DNA from: Allomyces macrogynus ATCC 38327
Taxonomy: Eukaryota; Blastocladiomycota; Blastocladiomycetes; Blastocladiales; Blastocladiaceae
Assembly (NCBI GenBank): GCA_000151295.1
Contig: GG745375.1
Span: 99,122-163,121, forward strand
Direction: 5' to 3'
DNA: 64,000 nt
Position 1 is the first letter of the stretch; every line of letters begins with the position of its first letter. The position numbers and the translations under genes are program-made. The notes beneath the pieces were generated by a model. It made no database searches. It was not told where the DNA came from and saw only the letters and a list, made by a program, of their open reading frames with translations. This document shows, one piece after another, positions 36,133 to 46,189 of this stretch.

Positions 36133-36981
36133 CTAGTTCTTTTTGCCCTTGGGCGCCTTCTTCTTGATCGTCTCGCCGTTGACAAAGATGCCCTTTTGGT
36201 TGTAAGGCTCCGGCGGCTTGTAGGACCGAATCGTGGCGGCAAACTGGTTCACGAGCATCTTGTCGATGCCCGTCAGCTCAATCTGGTCGGGCGCCGGGCA
36301 CTTGGCCTCGACCCCTTCCGGGATCGGGATCACCACCGTGTTGGCGTAACCGAGCTTGAGCTGGACCGTGCGGGCCTCGACGGCCGCACGGTACCCGACA
36401 CCAACCAACTTGAGGGAAGCGTTCCATCCCTGCGTGACCCCCTTGACCATGTTGGCCAAGAGCGCACGCGACGTGCCCCACATGGCGCGCTGCGCAGCGA
36501 CTTGCGGGAAGTCGACGTTCACGGACAGCGCGGCCGTTGGTGCCGGGGTTGCTGGAGCGGCGGGGGTGCCGCCAGCGGCCGGTGCGGCGACTTGTACCAG
36601 CTTGCGCGGGACGGGGACGGGCGCGAGCCGGACAAACGGCATCAGGTCCCGCGTGAGCGTGCCGAGCGGGCCCTTGACGTTCACCGTATACGACTTGCGC
36701 AGCTCGAGCGCGTGCTTGCCCGGCGCGCCGGCAGTCGGTTCGGGGACCTTGTTCGGGTTCTTGAACGTGATCTCGACAGAGTTGGCGTCGTAGGCGATCG
36801 GTTGCCGGCCAATGTTGGACAGGGCCGGGCAGGACGTCGAGAAAGCGCGGCGTGCCGGCGCAATGGGCGCGGCGGCGGCGGTCGGGCGGCCGAGCATGGT
36901 GGTCGAGGATGGGCCGGCGGCTGCGGCGGCGGGGCGGGTGCGACGAGTCGTGAGCGGAGTCGGCGGCCGCGGTGCGCGCAA
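36133..36981 (-). CDS. MRPL6: Mitochondrial large ribosomal subunit protein uL6m, 282 aa, single exon
   Basis: uL6 family protein of the mitoribosome. The N-terminus is Arg/Ala/Pro-rich with few acids and an ARRAFSTSCPALSNIG stretch typical of a mitochondrial targeting peptide. The body has IGRQPIAY, VEITFKN, SYTVNVKGPLGTLTRDLMPF, then KLVGVGYRAAVEARTVQLKL and LGYANTVVIPIPEGVEAKCP, and ends with TGIDKMLVNQFAATIRSYK and PPEPYNQKGIFVNGE, the diagnostic uL6 C-terminal motif. A Pro/Ala insert of about 25 residues follows residue 125. The stop is TAG at 36133. It is divergent from the TBC gene, whose ATG is 500 nt away. Confidence 0.93.
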   Translation of the reverse strand: MRAPRPPTPLTTRRTRPAAAAAGPSSTTMLGRPTAAAAPIAPARRAFSTSCPALSNIGRQPIAYDANSVEITFKNPNKVPEPTAGAPGKHALELRKSYTVNVKGPLGTLTRDLMPFVRLAPVPVPRKLVQVAAPAAGGTPAAPATPAPTAALSVNVDFPQVAAQRAMWGTSRALLANMVKGVTQGWNASLKLVGVGYRAAVEARTVQLKLGYANTVVIPIPEGVEAKCPAPDQIELTGIDKMLVNQFAATIRSYKPPEPYNQKGIFVNGETIKKKAPKGKKN

Positions 36982-37479
36982 ATTGATCGGATTGCTGGTT
37001 GGTCGGGTTGGCGGTTGGAATGGCGATCAGTGGTGGCATGTGCGAGACACTGGCCTCTGCCGGCGTGGGTGCACGTGTGAGAGCGGACTGGGTTTTTGGC
37101 CTGAGTGAGTGCGGGGTCGTCGCGTGCAGGCGCGGCGTCGTGTGTCGCGGTGAGTGGGATCGGCTTGGGTTTTTGGCGGCTGGTTTGGCCCTGGGGCTGC
37201 GTGTGCGTTTGCCTTTGACGGAGTTGACTTGGCTGGGCAGCTGCCCCACCGCCACGCGCGACACGCGCCGCCGCCCGCCGCCCACCTCCACCTAGCTCCG
37301 CCAGTCCGCCGCCATCGTCAGCGCACTTGTCTCCTCGTCGTTCTCGTTCTTGCGCCCCCTGGACCGTGCCCGACTTGTTGCTGCTGCCGCGCCCGTGCTT
37401 GTCCACCCACCTGCTTGCCCGCCCGCTCGCCCGCCGCCGCGTGCCCTGCCGCCCCGCCGCCGCCGCCACCACCATCGCC
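36982..37479. promoter_or_regulatory. Divergent region between uL6m and TBC genes
   Basis: About 500 nt of presumed bidirectional promoter with no recognised elements and no supported coding. Confidence 0.45.
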
Positions 37480-40334
37480 ATGGACGCCCTTGCCAGCCCG
37501 GCGCCCATGTCGGCCGCGACCTGGGCGGGCCTGCGCGACGACGACCCCAACGACCGCCCGGCCTCGCCCATCTTGCCCGCGACCATCCCGCTCGCGCGCC
37601 TGCAGCAGCCGCAGCCGCCATCCAGTACCGCCTCGCGTGCGTCGAGCCCGCACCGCGTCACGCCCCTGCCGCTGTCCCCTGCCGCGTCGCCCGCGCGCGA
37701 TGCCGACGACGACGATGCGGTGCTCGTTGATGCGCACGGCGCTGACGAGGACGACGACGCCAACGAGACGCCCGTGCGCACCACGATGCGCGCACCAAGG
37801 CCAACCGTGCGGTCGTCGGTCATTGCCAGTAACACGCCGCTGCCCTTGTCGACCGTCTCCAATTCGTCGCGCCCGTCGTCAATCACCTCGGCTTCGGCCG
37901 CGGCTGCGTCGTCCGATAGCGATGCCGAACCGCACGGGATCCCGATTCCGCCGCCGCCCCCACCGAAATCGTCGTTTCTCGGCGTGCCTGGATTCGCGAC
38001 GGCAGCACCAGCATCGCCAACGCCCATCCACGCGGCGACTTCGCCGCAACCGACACCTGCCTCCCCCGCACCCTCGTCCTACTCGTCCTTCTTCAAGTCG
38101 TCGCTCGAGAAATTGCGGTGGGGCGCGACGGCCGCCACGACCACGGCCAAACGCGCCGTCTCGCCGAACCCGGCGACCTCGGACCCGCACCTCGCGCGCA
38201 CCGCGTCGGGCGAGTCGGTGCAGTCCGAGGACGACGACGTCGACTGGGGTACCATCCCTCTCCATCCCACCCCCTTGCACCCGTGCGTTCTTCACTGACC
38301 GTCCCCCCGCGCCGCGGACAGAATTCTGGGGCAAGGTGATCCAGGACTACGACACGATTGCGCGGCGCCACCCGAAACAGTTGCTCAAGCAGGTGCAAAT
38401 GGGGATTCCCGCCAAAGTGCGCGGCACCGTCTGGCTGCTCATGTCGGGTGCCAAGTCGGCCGAACTCGAGCGCGAGTTTCAGCGGCTCTTGCCGTTACCG
38501 TCGCCGTTTGAGAAATTGATTCAGCGTGATTTGCCGCGCACGTTCCCGGGCCACCCGTTCTTTGCGACCCCCGGTGGGCCGGGCCAGGAGGCACTGTTCC
38601 ATGTCGTCAAGGCCTACTCCATTTTTGACCCAGAGGTCGGGTACTGCCAAGGGCTGTCGTTTGTTGCAGGGCCGTTGCTGCTCAACGTACGTCGAACGTG
38701 AGCTGCGCATGACATGATCTGTGCTTGCGCATGCTCACCTGCGCTTTTGAACCGATAGATGCCCGACGAAGAGGCCTTTTGCGTGCTCGTCAAGCTGCTC
38801 AAGACGTACGGCCTGCGCGGCCACTACACGCCGCACATGGATGGTCTGCAGCTACGCATGTTCCAGTTTGACCAGCTGCTCGTCGAGCAAATGCCGGACG
38901 TGCATGAGCACTTGACGCGCGAGGGTGTGCGGTCCACCATGTACGCGTCGCAATGGTTCATGACGCTCTTTGCCTACCGGTTCCCGCTCGACTTGGTGCT
39001 GCGAGTGTTCGACTTGATTTTCGCCGAGGGCGGTATGCACCTTATCCACTAGTTTATCTGACGACTGTGTCTCGAAGCGCGGAATCACTGACGTGCCACG
39101 AGTCTCATAGTCGAGGTCCTGCTCAAGTTTGCGCTGGCGCTCTTGAAAAAGCACGAGGCGCACCTGCTCACGCTCGAATTCGAGTCGTTGCTCGAATTCC
39201 TCAAGACGGGTCTGTTCGAATACTATGCGACGCACGGCAACGAGTTTGTCGACGACGCGATCAAGATCAAGGTGACGAAACGGCGACTCGACCAGCTGGC
39301 CGCGCAGTACGACCAGGACGTGAAACTCGCCGACGCACACCTCGTGCTCATGGAGACGCTCAAGGCCGAGAACCGCCGGCTCGAGGACCGCATCAAGACG
39401 CTCGAACGCAACTTGACGCTCGTCAACCAAGAGCACGTCGACTTGGCCAATGAATTGATCCAGACCAAGCTCGACTACACGAGTTTGCGCGAGGCCAACG
39501 AGGCGCTCGCGAAACAGGTGCATGATTTGCGTGCCATGATCCTCGAGGAGCGCGAGCACGCCGAGCAGCGCCGTCGCGAACAGGATGGCCGCGAGGACGC
39601 GGATAAGGTGCGCCGATTCATGTTTTGATTTCGTGCGAGAGAGGGGGGGGGGGGGGGGCTTTTTGTCGGGTCTCTCCACCCCACCCCCACGCTTCTGTAT
39701 ATTTGCTATCCCATTTCTCCACCCCCGCCGGGCATCCATCTTCCGAATTTTTGTCGTTCCCTTGTCACCGTCGCCGCCGGCCCCATTGCATCACGTATTT
39801 CTCCGCCCCCTTGGCCACCCGCGCCCCCGCTTTGGCCGAGATGCGCGAATTTTTGGATGAAAAGCACCGATATTTTTGTTGTTCACTTTCCCTGACCCTG
39901 CCCTCCTGCCTGCCTGCCGCTCGTGCATCCACGAAACCACTGGAACTGACAGACGCACGCCGCCCTTCCCCTCCCGCCGCCGCCGTTGCCGCCGCTGCCG
40001 CCAACCCCGCCGACCCCCACGCCCACGCCGCCACCGACCCGCCGATCGCTCTGGTCGGTCTTCACCTCGTCCTCGTCGCGCACGCCGTCCCCCTCGTTGA
40101 CTCCACCCGCGACCACACCACCGACTCCGTCGCGCGGCCGCCGGTTCTGGTCGCGTTCGCGGTCGCGATCCAATACAGCGCGCGCTGCAGGAACGGAATA
40201 ACATGCTCGGGCTGCAGTTGCAGGAAATGCAGGACGAGCTGGTCGTGACGAAACTGAAGTTTGCCGAGTCCGAGGCTGACCGCGACCAGATTGCCAAGAA
40301 GCTCGCACAGCTTAAGCGCGCGCTCGACCTGTAA
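37480..40334 (+). CDS. TBC-domain Rab GTPase-activating protein with coiled-coil tail (EVI5/Gyp5-like)
   Basis: Exons 37480..38248, 38322..38686, 38759..39032, 39111..39607, 40179..40334; 687 codons. Residues 1-255 are Ser/Pro/Ala-rich and disordered. The TBC domain (about 260-560) starts EFWGKVIQDYDTIARRHP and has KVRGTVWLLMSG, the Arg finger in LIQRDLPRTFPGH, the Gln finger in VGYCQGLSFVAGPLL, then FQFDQLLVEQMPDVHEHL and ASQWFMTLFAYRFPLDLVLR. The C-terminus is coiled coil (LEDRIKTLERNLTLVNQEHV and onward), the EVI5/GYP5 arrangement. It would stimulate GTP hydrolysis on a Rab protein. The last intron (39608..40178, 571 nt) is far longer than the others and contains a 16-G run, so a missed exon is possible. 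Confidence 0.9.
39643..39658 (+). repeat. Poly-G tract (16 nt) in last intron of the TBC gene
   Basis: Homopolymer seen directly; its exact length is unreliable in draft data. Confidence 0.8.
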
Positions 40335-40813
40335 GGGGGTGGAGAGGAACGACGGCGGGCCGTGGCGAGTTTGTTTTCTAGGTAGTGTGCGTGTCGCGTC
40401 GCGTTTGTTTGCCGTTACTTGATTGCCGCTTTTGTTCGTTTCGTTCATTCTCTACCCGTCATTATTGTTTATTTTGACGCGCTTCCCGCGCGGGGTGTCT
40501 GCGGTGTTGCACTTGTTCTTTCCTGATTCTCGCTTGATCTTGGCGCGGCGAGGACGCGCTGTCGGTTGCCCTTTTCCCTCACGTTTGCTTGCGCTTCCCC
40601 CATCCTCTTTTGCAAGTGTTCGGCTGCCGAGTCGTGCGCGCCCGTTATACAGATTCTTCCGCGCCTGCTCATGGTGCGCGTCTGCTTTCGACCCGCTCTC
40701 GTTTCTCCACTCATCAAATCGACCCCAAATGAAGTTGTGAACGCATATAGTCCAAATCTAAAGGTATCAATCATCGCCATCACACAAACACATCCCCCTC
40801 CCCCCCCCCCCCT
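40335..40813. other. Convergent intergenic region ending in poly-C
   Basis: No gene seen between the TBC stop and the LRR gene stop. A 13-C run lies at 40800-40812, directly before a stretch of suspicious base calls. Confidence 0.55.
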
Positions 40814-42683
40814 TCATCCACCCCAATCAAATTTTTTCCCGAGCTTGTTCCCTACCCGGCGGGGTTCGAATCTGGGTCTTAACCGGGAAAACATCCGTTT
40901 TCGGCATGCGGATGGTCTGCCGGGAAGTTCCGGAAAACGCACCCCAGGGGCCGATCCAAAAGGTGAAAGGGCCAGGATCCGGGGCCGTCCCGGCCGGGGA
41001 AAAACCCCACTCGCCCGCTGCCTCGAGCTTTCAGCCGGCCCAAAACCCGGGCCCGCGTCGTTGTCGCCGAACGTGGTTTTGCCCGCATAGTCAGCACGGA
41101 GGCCGAGCCGGGGAGAGCCGAGTCCGGGTCGCTGATGTGGGTGCCAGAGGGGAGTCGATCGCGGCGGCGGCCCGCGGCGGCGGCCGCCGGGTGGTGGTGG
41201 GGGTGGTAGGGACGGGGCGACGGGTGGCGTCGGGTCGGTGTCGGCGGCGTCGGTCGCCGCCGTGGAGGTGTCCGGCGGCGGTGCGAGCGACGCTCCCGCG
41301 GGTGCGGGAGCGGGAGGTGTGGCGGTCGTGGGCGCTTTCGGAATGCGCACTTTCGCGATCCCGCCGCGCGCGATCGGGGCCGAATTCGCAGCGAGACTTC
41401 CGCGGGACAATCGGCGCACGGCGGTGATTCCCGCGGTCGCCGCGCGTAATGCCGTGTTCGCGTCGATCGGCGACCCGGGGGAGGCCGCGGCGGCGTGCAC
41501 GCCGTTGGCAGAGAGGTTGAGTGTTTCGAGGACGGTGTTCGACCGGAGACCTTCGATCACGGCGAGGAGACCGCGTGGGCCGAGGCGGTTGCCGGACAAG
41601 TCGAGGTCCCTATTGGGGCAGGGGATGTCAGCGACAGGCGCGGTGGACAACAGCGAGAAGTGGGCCGGGAAGCGCACGTACTTGATCGACGAATTCCCCG
41701 CAAGCAACCGGCCAATCGCGTCGCCCGCCTCCTCGTCCATCCCGGCAAACTTGCACGACAATCGCGTCAGCGTCGTGTGCGGCCTCGCCGCGCGGCGGTC
41801 TTCTTTGGATGGCGGCGGTGGTGGCGGCGGGACGACTTCCACCTTGGCCGGCGCTTTTTTCTTGGCCACTTTCCCGCCCTTACCCTTGGCCCCCTTTTTC
41901 GCCTTCTCCACTGGCGGAGCCGGTTTCGGCGGTGGCGGCGGGAGTGCCGCAATCGCTGCCGCTTTCGCTGCTGCTGCCGCTGCAGCCTCTGCGGCCTCCC
42001 TCGCGCGAACGACCGCGAGCGCGCAGGACTCGCACGCGTCCGCTTCGGCGGGTGGGATCAGCGCGACAAGGAAGTGGTGCCATGCGGCGGAACCGAGGGA
42101 GTTGTAGTCGAGGTGCAGCGCTGTGAGCGCCGAGTGCGGCACACTAGACGCGAGGTGGGTGGCCGCGCCCGGGCCCAAGTGGGTGTCGACGAGGGAGAGT
42201 GTCGAAAGGGCCGGGTGCGCCGTGACGAAGCTCGCGAGTGCCGCGACCATCTTGTCGTCGAGCGGGACCATGCACAGCGTGAGGGTCGTCAGCGCGGCAT
42301 AGGACTCGAACGCGGTGCCGAGCGCCCACAGGTCGCTGGCGGTCAGCAAGAGTTTAGTCAGGACGAGCTACACGCAGCGGTGGAGGGCGTCAGTCGAGCA
42401 CGCATGCACGCACGCACACGCGCAGCCACGCAGCGGCTTCAGGACGGACCTTGTCGACGTCGACCCCATCGGCCGCGGCGCGGTCGATCTGGGTGCTCAC
42501 GACCGGGAAGGGCTCGCGCAAGAACAACCGCGCCTGGGCCGTGTACGATTGCCGCAGAGCGCGCACGGCCTCGACACGTGCTGCCGCGAGCGCGGCCTGT
42601 CGTGCGGCCTCCTCGGCGCTGCGCGATTTCTTGCCACCGGCTTTCTTCTTGCCGGTGCTGGCAGTCGCAGACTTGGTCGGCAT
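40814..42683 (-). CDS. LRR protein with Lys-rich insert (LRRC71-like), about 571 aa
   Basis: Exons 42450..42683, 41682..42367 and 40814..41609; 572 codons with phases agreeing. The N-terminus is Lys/Ala-rich (STGKKKAGGKKS) with a helix. RI-type leucine-rich repeats follow: LTTLTLCMVPLDDKMVAALA, LSTLSLVDTHLGPGAATHLA, ALTALHLDYNSLG, then an Ala/Pro/Lys insert (EKAKKGAKGKGGKVAKKK), then LTRLSCKFAGMDEEAGDAIG, IKDLDLSGNRLGPRGLLAVI and LETLNLSANGV. LRRs split by a Lys-rich insert resemble LRRC71, a protein of ciliated cells, which would suit a flagellated fungus; this is tentative. The last roughly 100 codons fall in a low-quality stretch (40840-41110), so the true C-terminus is unknown. Confidence 0.7.
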
Positions 42684-43278
42684 CGCAGTGTCGGGTCAGG
42701 GGCAAGTGACAGGGGCGGTGCTCGACAGTGGACAGAGTGAAAAGGGAAGTGATGAGAAGCTGGGGGAAATTCAGTCGTCTTGCCGCGGCATCGCGCGCGA
42801 ACGCGTCTTGACAAGTATTGAGCGGTGGTCTTGTCGGTGGGCACGTCGTCGGCCGAGAACAAGGCTGTGGGGCGCAGCTGACCGCGGCAGCGCGCGTGGG
42901 CCGCCGCGTCGCCCAGTCGATTGGTCACTTGGGCCGGGCGGTGGCGGCGATGGCGGAAGCGGACACCGGATGAGGATGCTGGATGCGGGACAGCGGCGAA
43001 GCGCTGGTACTGGGAGTCTGGGACGCCCGCCTCGACGGGTCAGGCGTTGTTGCGTTCCGGTACGAATTGTGGCAAGTTGATCATGCAAAGGAGGGCAGGG
43101 GAAGGCCTGGAGCGAGCGGCACGTTGATACTCCAGGCGTCGTCGTTGTGGTTGTGGATGATAAACGTTATAAACGCGGTCAGCTGTTACTGCGTCATTGG
43201 CGTCCTACTCTTCTGAAGCAACATCGTTTGCTCTTGCATTCTCGTTTGCTCGCGACCGACCACTTTTCCATTTTGGCC
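42684..43278. promoter_or_regulatory. Divergent region between LRRC71-like and F-box genes
   Basis: About 600 nt between two divergent starts. The + frame is open from 43147, so the F-box protein could start earlier. Nothing else recognised. Confidence 0.4.
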
Positions 43279-45615
43279 ATGAACACCGATCACCCGACTA
43301 GTCCCAACCTTGTCAACAATGTCAACGACAACGACAGTCAGGACGACAAGAGTCCACCCGGTCATCACGCCCAACCAGCGCCCTACGACGTCTGGCTGCG
43401 TGTGGCCACGTTTATTGCGCACCGACAACATGTCCGAGAAGATTCAACCTGGCGATGGGATCTCGCGCGATTCGCATGGGCATGCCGCGACACGTACCGC
43501 GCCGCCGCACCGCTGCTCTGGGACACGCTGTGCGTGCCCATCAAGCGTAGTCCGATTTCCAAGCTCACAGTACCGAGTGTCAGCCTCCCCGCCAACCCCA
43601 ACATGGGCCTGGACCCCAGTACTGCGCGCATGATCGGCCGCGAAGCGTTCAGGCGGCAGTTGGCGTGGACCAGTAATACCGTGTTCCCGTGCGTCGCCAA
43701 GGACTTGTCCCGCGCTCTCGAAGAGCGGATTACGCGTGTATCCGAGGTCGAGTGGGCGTACCCATGGGTCGTGCGCGGCGACCGCGTCTACTTGGCGTCT
43801 GTGGTCAATAACGAGGTGGACAGTGCGGGGAATCGTGCGCGCGCGAGCGTGCAGTCGTTGTGGGGGCCTGACGTGGATGTGCAAGTCGTGGACGATCTCG
43901 TGCTCGTGGCCGCGCCGAGGCACTGGATTCGTCACATTCACGTCCACCATCTGGACAGCACCATCGACCTTCCCGTCATGGTTTCCTGGGCAGAAGGCGC
44001 GCCGTTTCTCGTGGGGCTACCGCGCGACCGGATCCGGTCGATTCGATTTGATACGAACTCGCTGCACCGGCCGATTGCACTCTTCAATGAGCTCCTCGCG
44101 TGCTACCCGAATGTGACCTCGGTGCATACGTTGCTGCAGAACGCAATGTTCGAGCCTATGACGAACCCCGTCGCGTTCTCGCGCTCGCTGACCGAGTTTG
44201 TTTTGTACAACGGGTCGGTTGCCACGGGCGACGACCTCGTGCCATTTTTTTACGACCGCTTACTCAGCGCCGACGATGCCGAGCCCGAGGATTCGCGGCA
44301 ACCTCTCTTCCCCACCGGAATGCACCCCCGCCCCATTCAACGCATCGCCATTCACGGTCTCGGCCGTTTCGCCGCGGCCGAGTCGTTCAAGTACCTCTTT
44401 GTCCTGCCCTCGTTGACCGACCTGACGCTTGACTACGAGGTCCCAAACGCGCTATTCACTGGGTTCCGCACGCCGCCGTTCCCAATCGACCTGCCGCAGC
44501 TGCGCACGCTACGTATCGCCGTGCACGTCGCCCAAACGTTATTTTACCACTACGACCACGTTTCGCTCCCAAAACTCGTGCACCTCACGCTCATCTGCGA
44601 CGACTGGATGCGAATGATCGCATTGCAGCCCGGAGCCTTGTTACCGTCGCTCCCGGCGACCCCGGCGCTGCGCGAATGGCAGATCGAACCGAGTAAAGGC
44701 ACGGGCGCGATGCGCCGGTGCGGGATCCGCGCCGACGACCTCGTCACGCTGCTCGCCGAGACCCCGATCGAGCGACTGGTCGTGCCGTATGTCGGTTTCG
44801 TCGGCACGTTCCAAGTGAGCGGGGTGGTTTGCGACACTGTGGTCGAACTCGACGGTTCGACCGCGCTCGTGCACAGCATTTGTGCGGCGTTCGACCTCCC
44901 ACACCTCCAGCGCGTCACGGTCCGCGCCGCCACGCTTGACTCGAACCCGCCAACGCTACCAGACATGGTCACCGACGTGACCATGCACTGCGAGTCAGCG
45001 TCCGGGATTGCCAACGCCGGCGCCAGCTGGTGGCCGCGGCTCGCGGCCCTCCCAAACCTCGTGCGACTCGCATGGCACGACCTGAACGGCCCTACGACCG
45101 TTACTCCCTCTGGCCACTTCCCGACCCTCGAGCGGTTAGAAATCGCGACTTCGGCCGACGCGGGCATCGACCTGACCCGCCTAATCGCGCCACGGGTCAC
45201 GCACCTCGCGCTCGACCCGTGGCCAGCTGTACACATCGCCCAAACCCTCCTCCCGACCTTTCCCACCCTCACCCGACTCACTCTCGCGTGCCACCCGATC
45301 GCGTCCACGCTCGCCGCCATTCTCGCGACCATACCTCCAACATGCGTCCTCGAGTGCCGCGCGACGGGCCTCGCGCGCCCGATCGCGCCGGACGCGCCCA
45401 TCCCGAAACGCGCTCCGCCCGTGTGCGAAAACGAGGTGAAGCTGGTGTACCGCGGGAATATGCGGTCGTGGCGCGGGTTGCGGAAACTGGAAGGATTGCA
45501 GAGGCTGACGGTGGTGTTGGCGGCGGAGGTCGTGGAGGTGGATGCGCTGGTCGCGGCGATTGCGGCGGTCACGGGCGGGCAGGATGTGGAGGTGGAGTTT
45601 GAGCGCGCGGAGTGA
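43279..45615 (+). CDS. F-box protein with leucine-rich C-terminal region, 778 aa, single exon
   Basis: Start at ATG 43279 (MNTDHPTSPN). A 40-residue polar leader is followed by an F-box-like segment, PYDVWLRVATFIAHRQH...WACRDTYRAAAPLLWDTLCV, the usual Skp1-binding pattern of substrate receptors of SCF ubiquitin ligases. The remaining 650 residues contain irregular leucine-rich units (YLFVLPSLTDLTLDYEVPN, LPQLRTLRIAVHVAQTLF, PTLERLEIATSADAG), as in fungal F-box/LRR families. No intron is needed. A second protein of similar style lies at the right edge of the window. The substrate is unknown. It is convergent with the MFS gene. Confidence 0.8.
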   Translation: MNTDHPTSPNLVNNVNDNDSQDDKSPPGHHAQPAPYDVWLRVATFIAHRQHVREDSTWRWDLARFAWACRDTYRAAAPLLWDTLCVPIKRSPISKLTVPSVSLPANPNMGLDPSTARMIGREAFRRQLAWTSNTVFPCVAKDLSRALEERITRVSEVEWAYPWVVRGDRVYLASVVNNEVDSAGNRARASVQSLWGPDVDVQVVDDLVLVAAPRHWIRHIHVHHLDSTIDLPVMVSWAEGAPFLVGLPRDRIRSIRFDTNSLHRPIALFNELLACYPNVTSVHTLLQNAMFEPMTNPVAFSRSLTEFVLYNGSVATGDDLVPFFYDRLLSADDAEPEDSRQPLFPTGMHPRPIQRIAIHGLGRFAAAESFKYLFVLPSLTDLTLDYEVPNALFTGFRTPPFPIDLPQLRTLRIAVHVAQTLFYHYDHVSLPKLVHLTLICDDWMRMIALQPGALLPSLPATPALREWQIEPSKGTGAMRRCGIRADDLVTLLAETPIERLVVPYVGFVGTFQVSGVVCDTVVELDGSTALVHSICAAFDLPHLQRVTVRAATLDSNPPTLPDMVTDVTMHCESASGIANAGASWWPRLAALPNLVRLAWHDLNGPTTVTPSGHFPTLERLEIATSADAGIDLTRLIAPRVTHLALDPWPAVHIAQTLLPTFPTLTRLTLACHPIASTLAAILATIPPTCVLECRATGLARPIAPDAPIPKRAPPVCENEVKLVYRGNMRSWRGLRKLEGLQRLTVVLAAEVVEVDALVAAIAAVTGGQDVEVEFERAE

Positions 45616-46189
45616 GATGGGTGGGGTTAATAGATGGTGGGGAAGGGCGGGCAGCGACGCGACGTGCATGCGGGCGCGATGGAGCGCGCGGGCTGGGGCG
45701 TGACGGTCGTGGTAGACGAGATGTTGGTGGTGTTGAGCGCCGCGCGAAGGCGCGCACGGCCGGCGCTTGGCAGTGAAGCACGATGGAGATGATGCTGACC
45801 AGCCAGCCAGGGGAACATTTTGTACGAGAGCAAGAAACTTGTTTTTGGATGTGTATCACAAGAACGTGTTGCCAGAATCATGGGAGACGTGCCAAGAGCG
45901 AGAGATGGGGAGGGGTGGGGAGAGGCAAAGATACAGAGCACTACAAATGAACCGGACACACGACAGGGCCAAGAACGACAAAACAAGATAAACCAAGCCC
46001 AAAACTCGCCGCGGAAACAAGGGTTAAAATGGTCCCCACGGTTCAAAAAGGGGCCCCCCTCGATAAGAGAGAGGGCCCGAGGGGTGTACAAGATAAAAGT
46101 CGGGGGCCAACGACACGACTGACCCCCTTGGTGGCCCGCAGAAGCAGAAGCGGAAGCGGAAGATCGGACGCGCGGCATCCGCGCTTCGT
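45616..46189. other. Convergent intergenic region, partly low quality
   Basis: No gene seen. The segment 46020-46140 shows many doubled and tripled bases (GGTCCCC, AAAAAGGGG, GGCCCGAGGGG), suggesting poor base calls. Confidence 0.5.

Noticed and set aside
40861..40880. GGTTCGAATC resembling a tRNA B box / T-loop
   Set aside because: The flanking bases do not pair into a T stem and no acceptor or anticodon stem can be drawn; it lies in a low-quality stretch.
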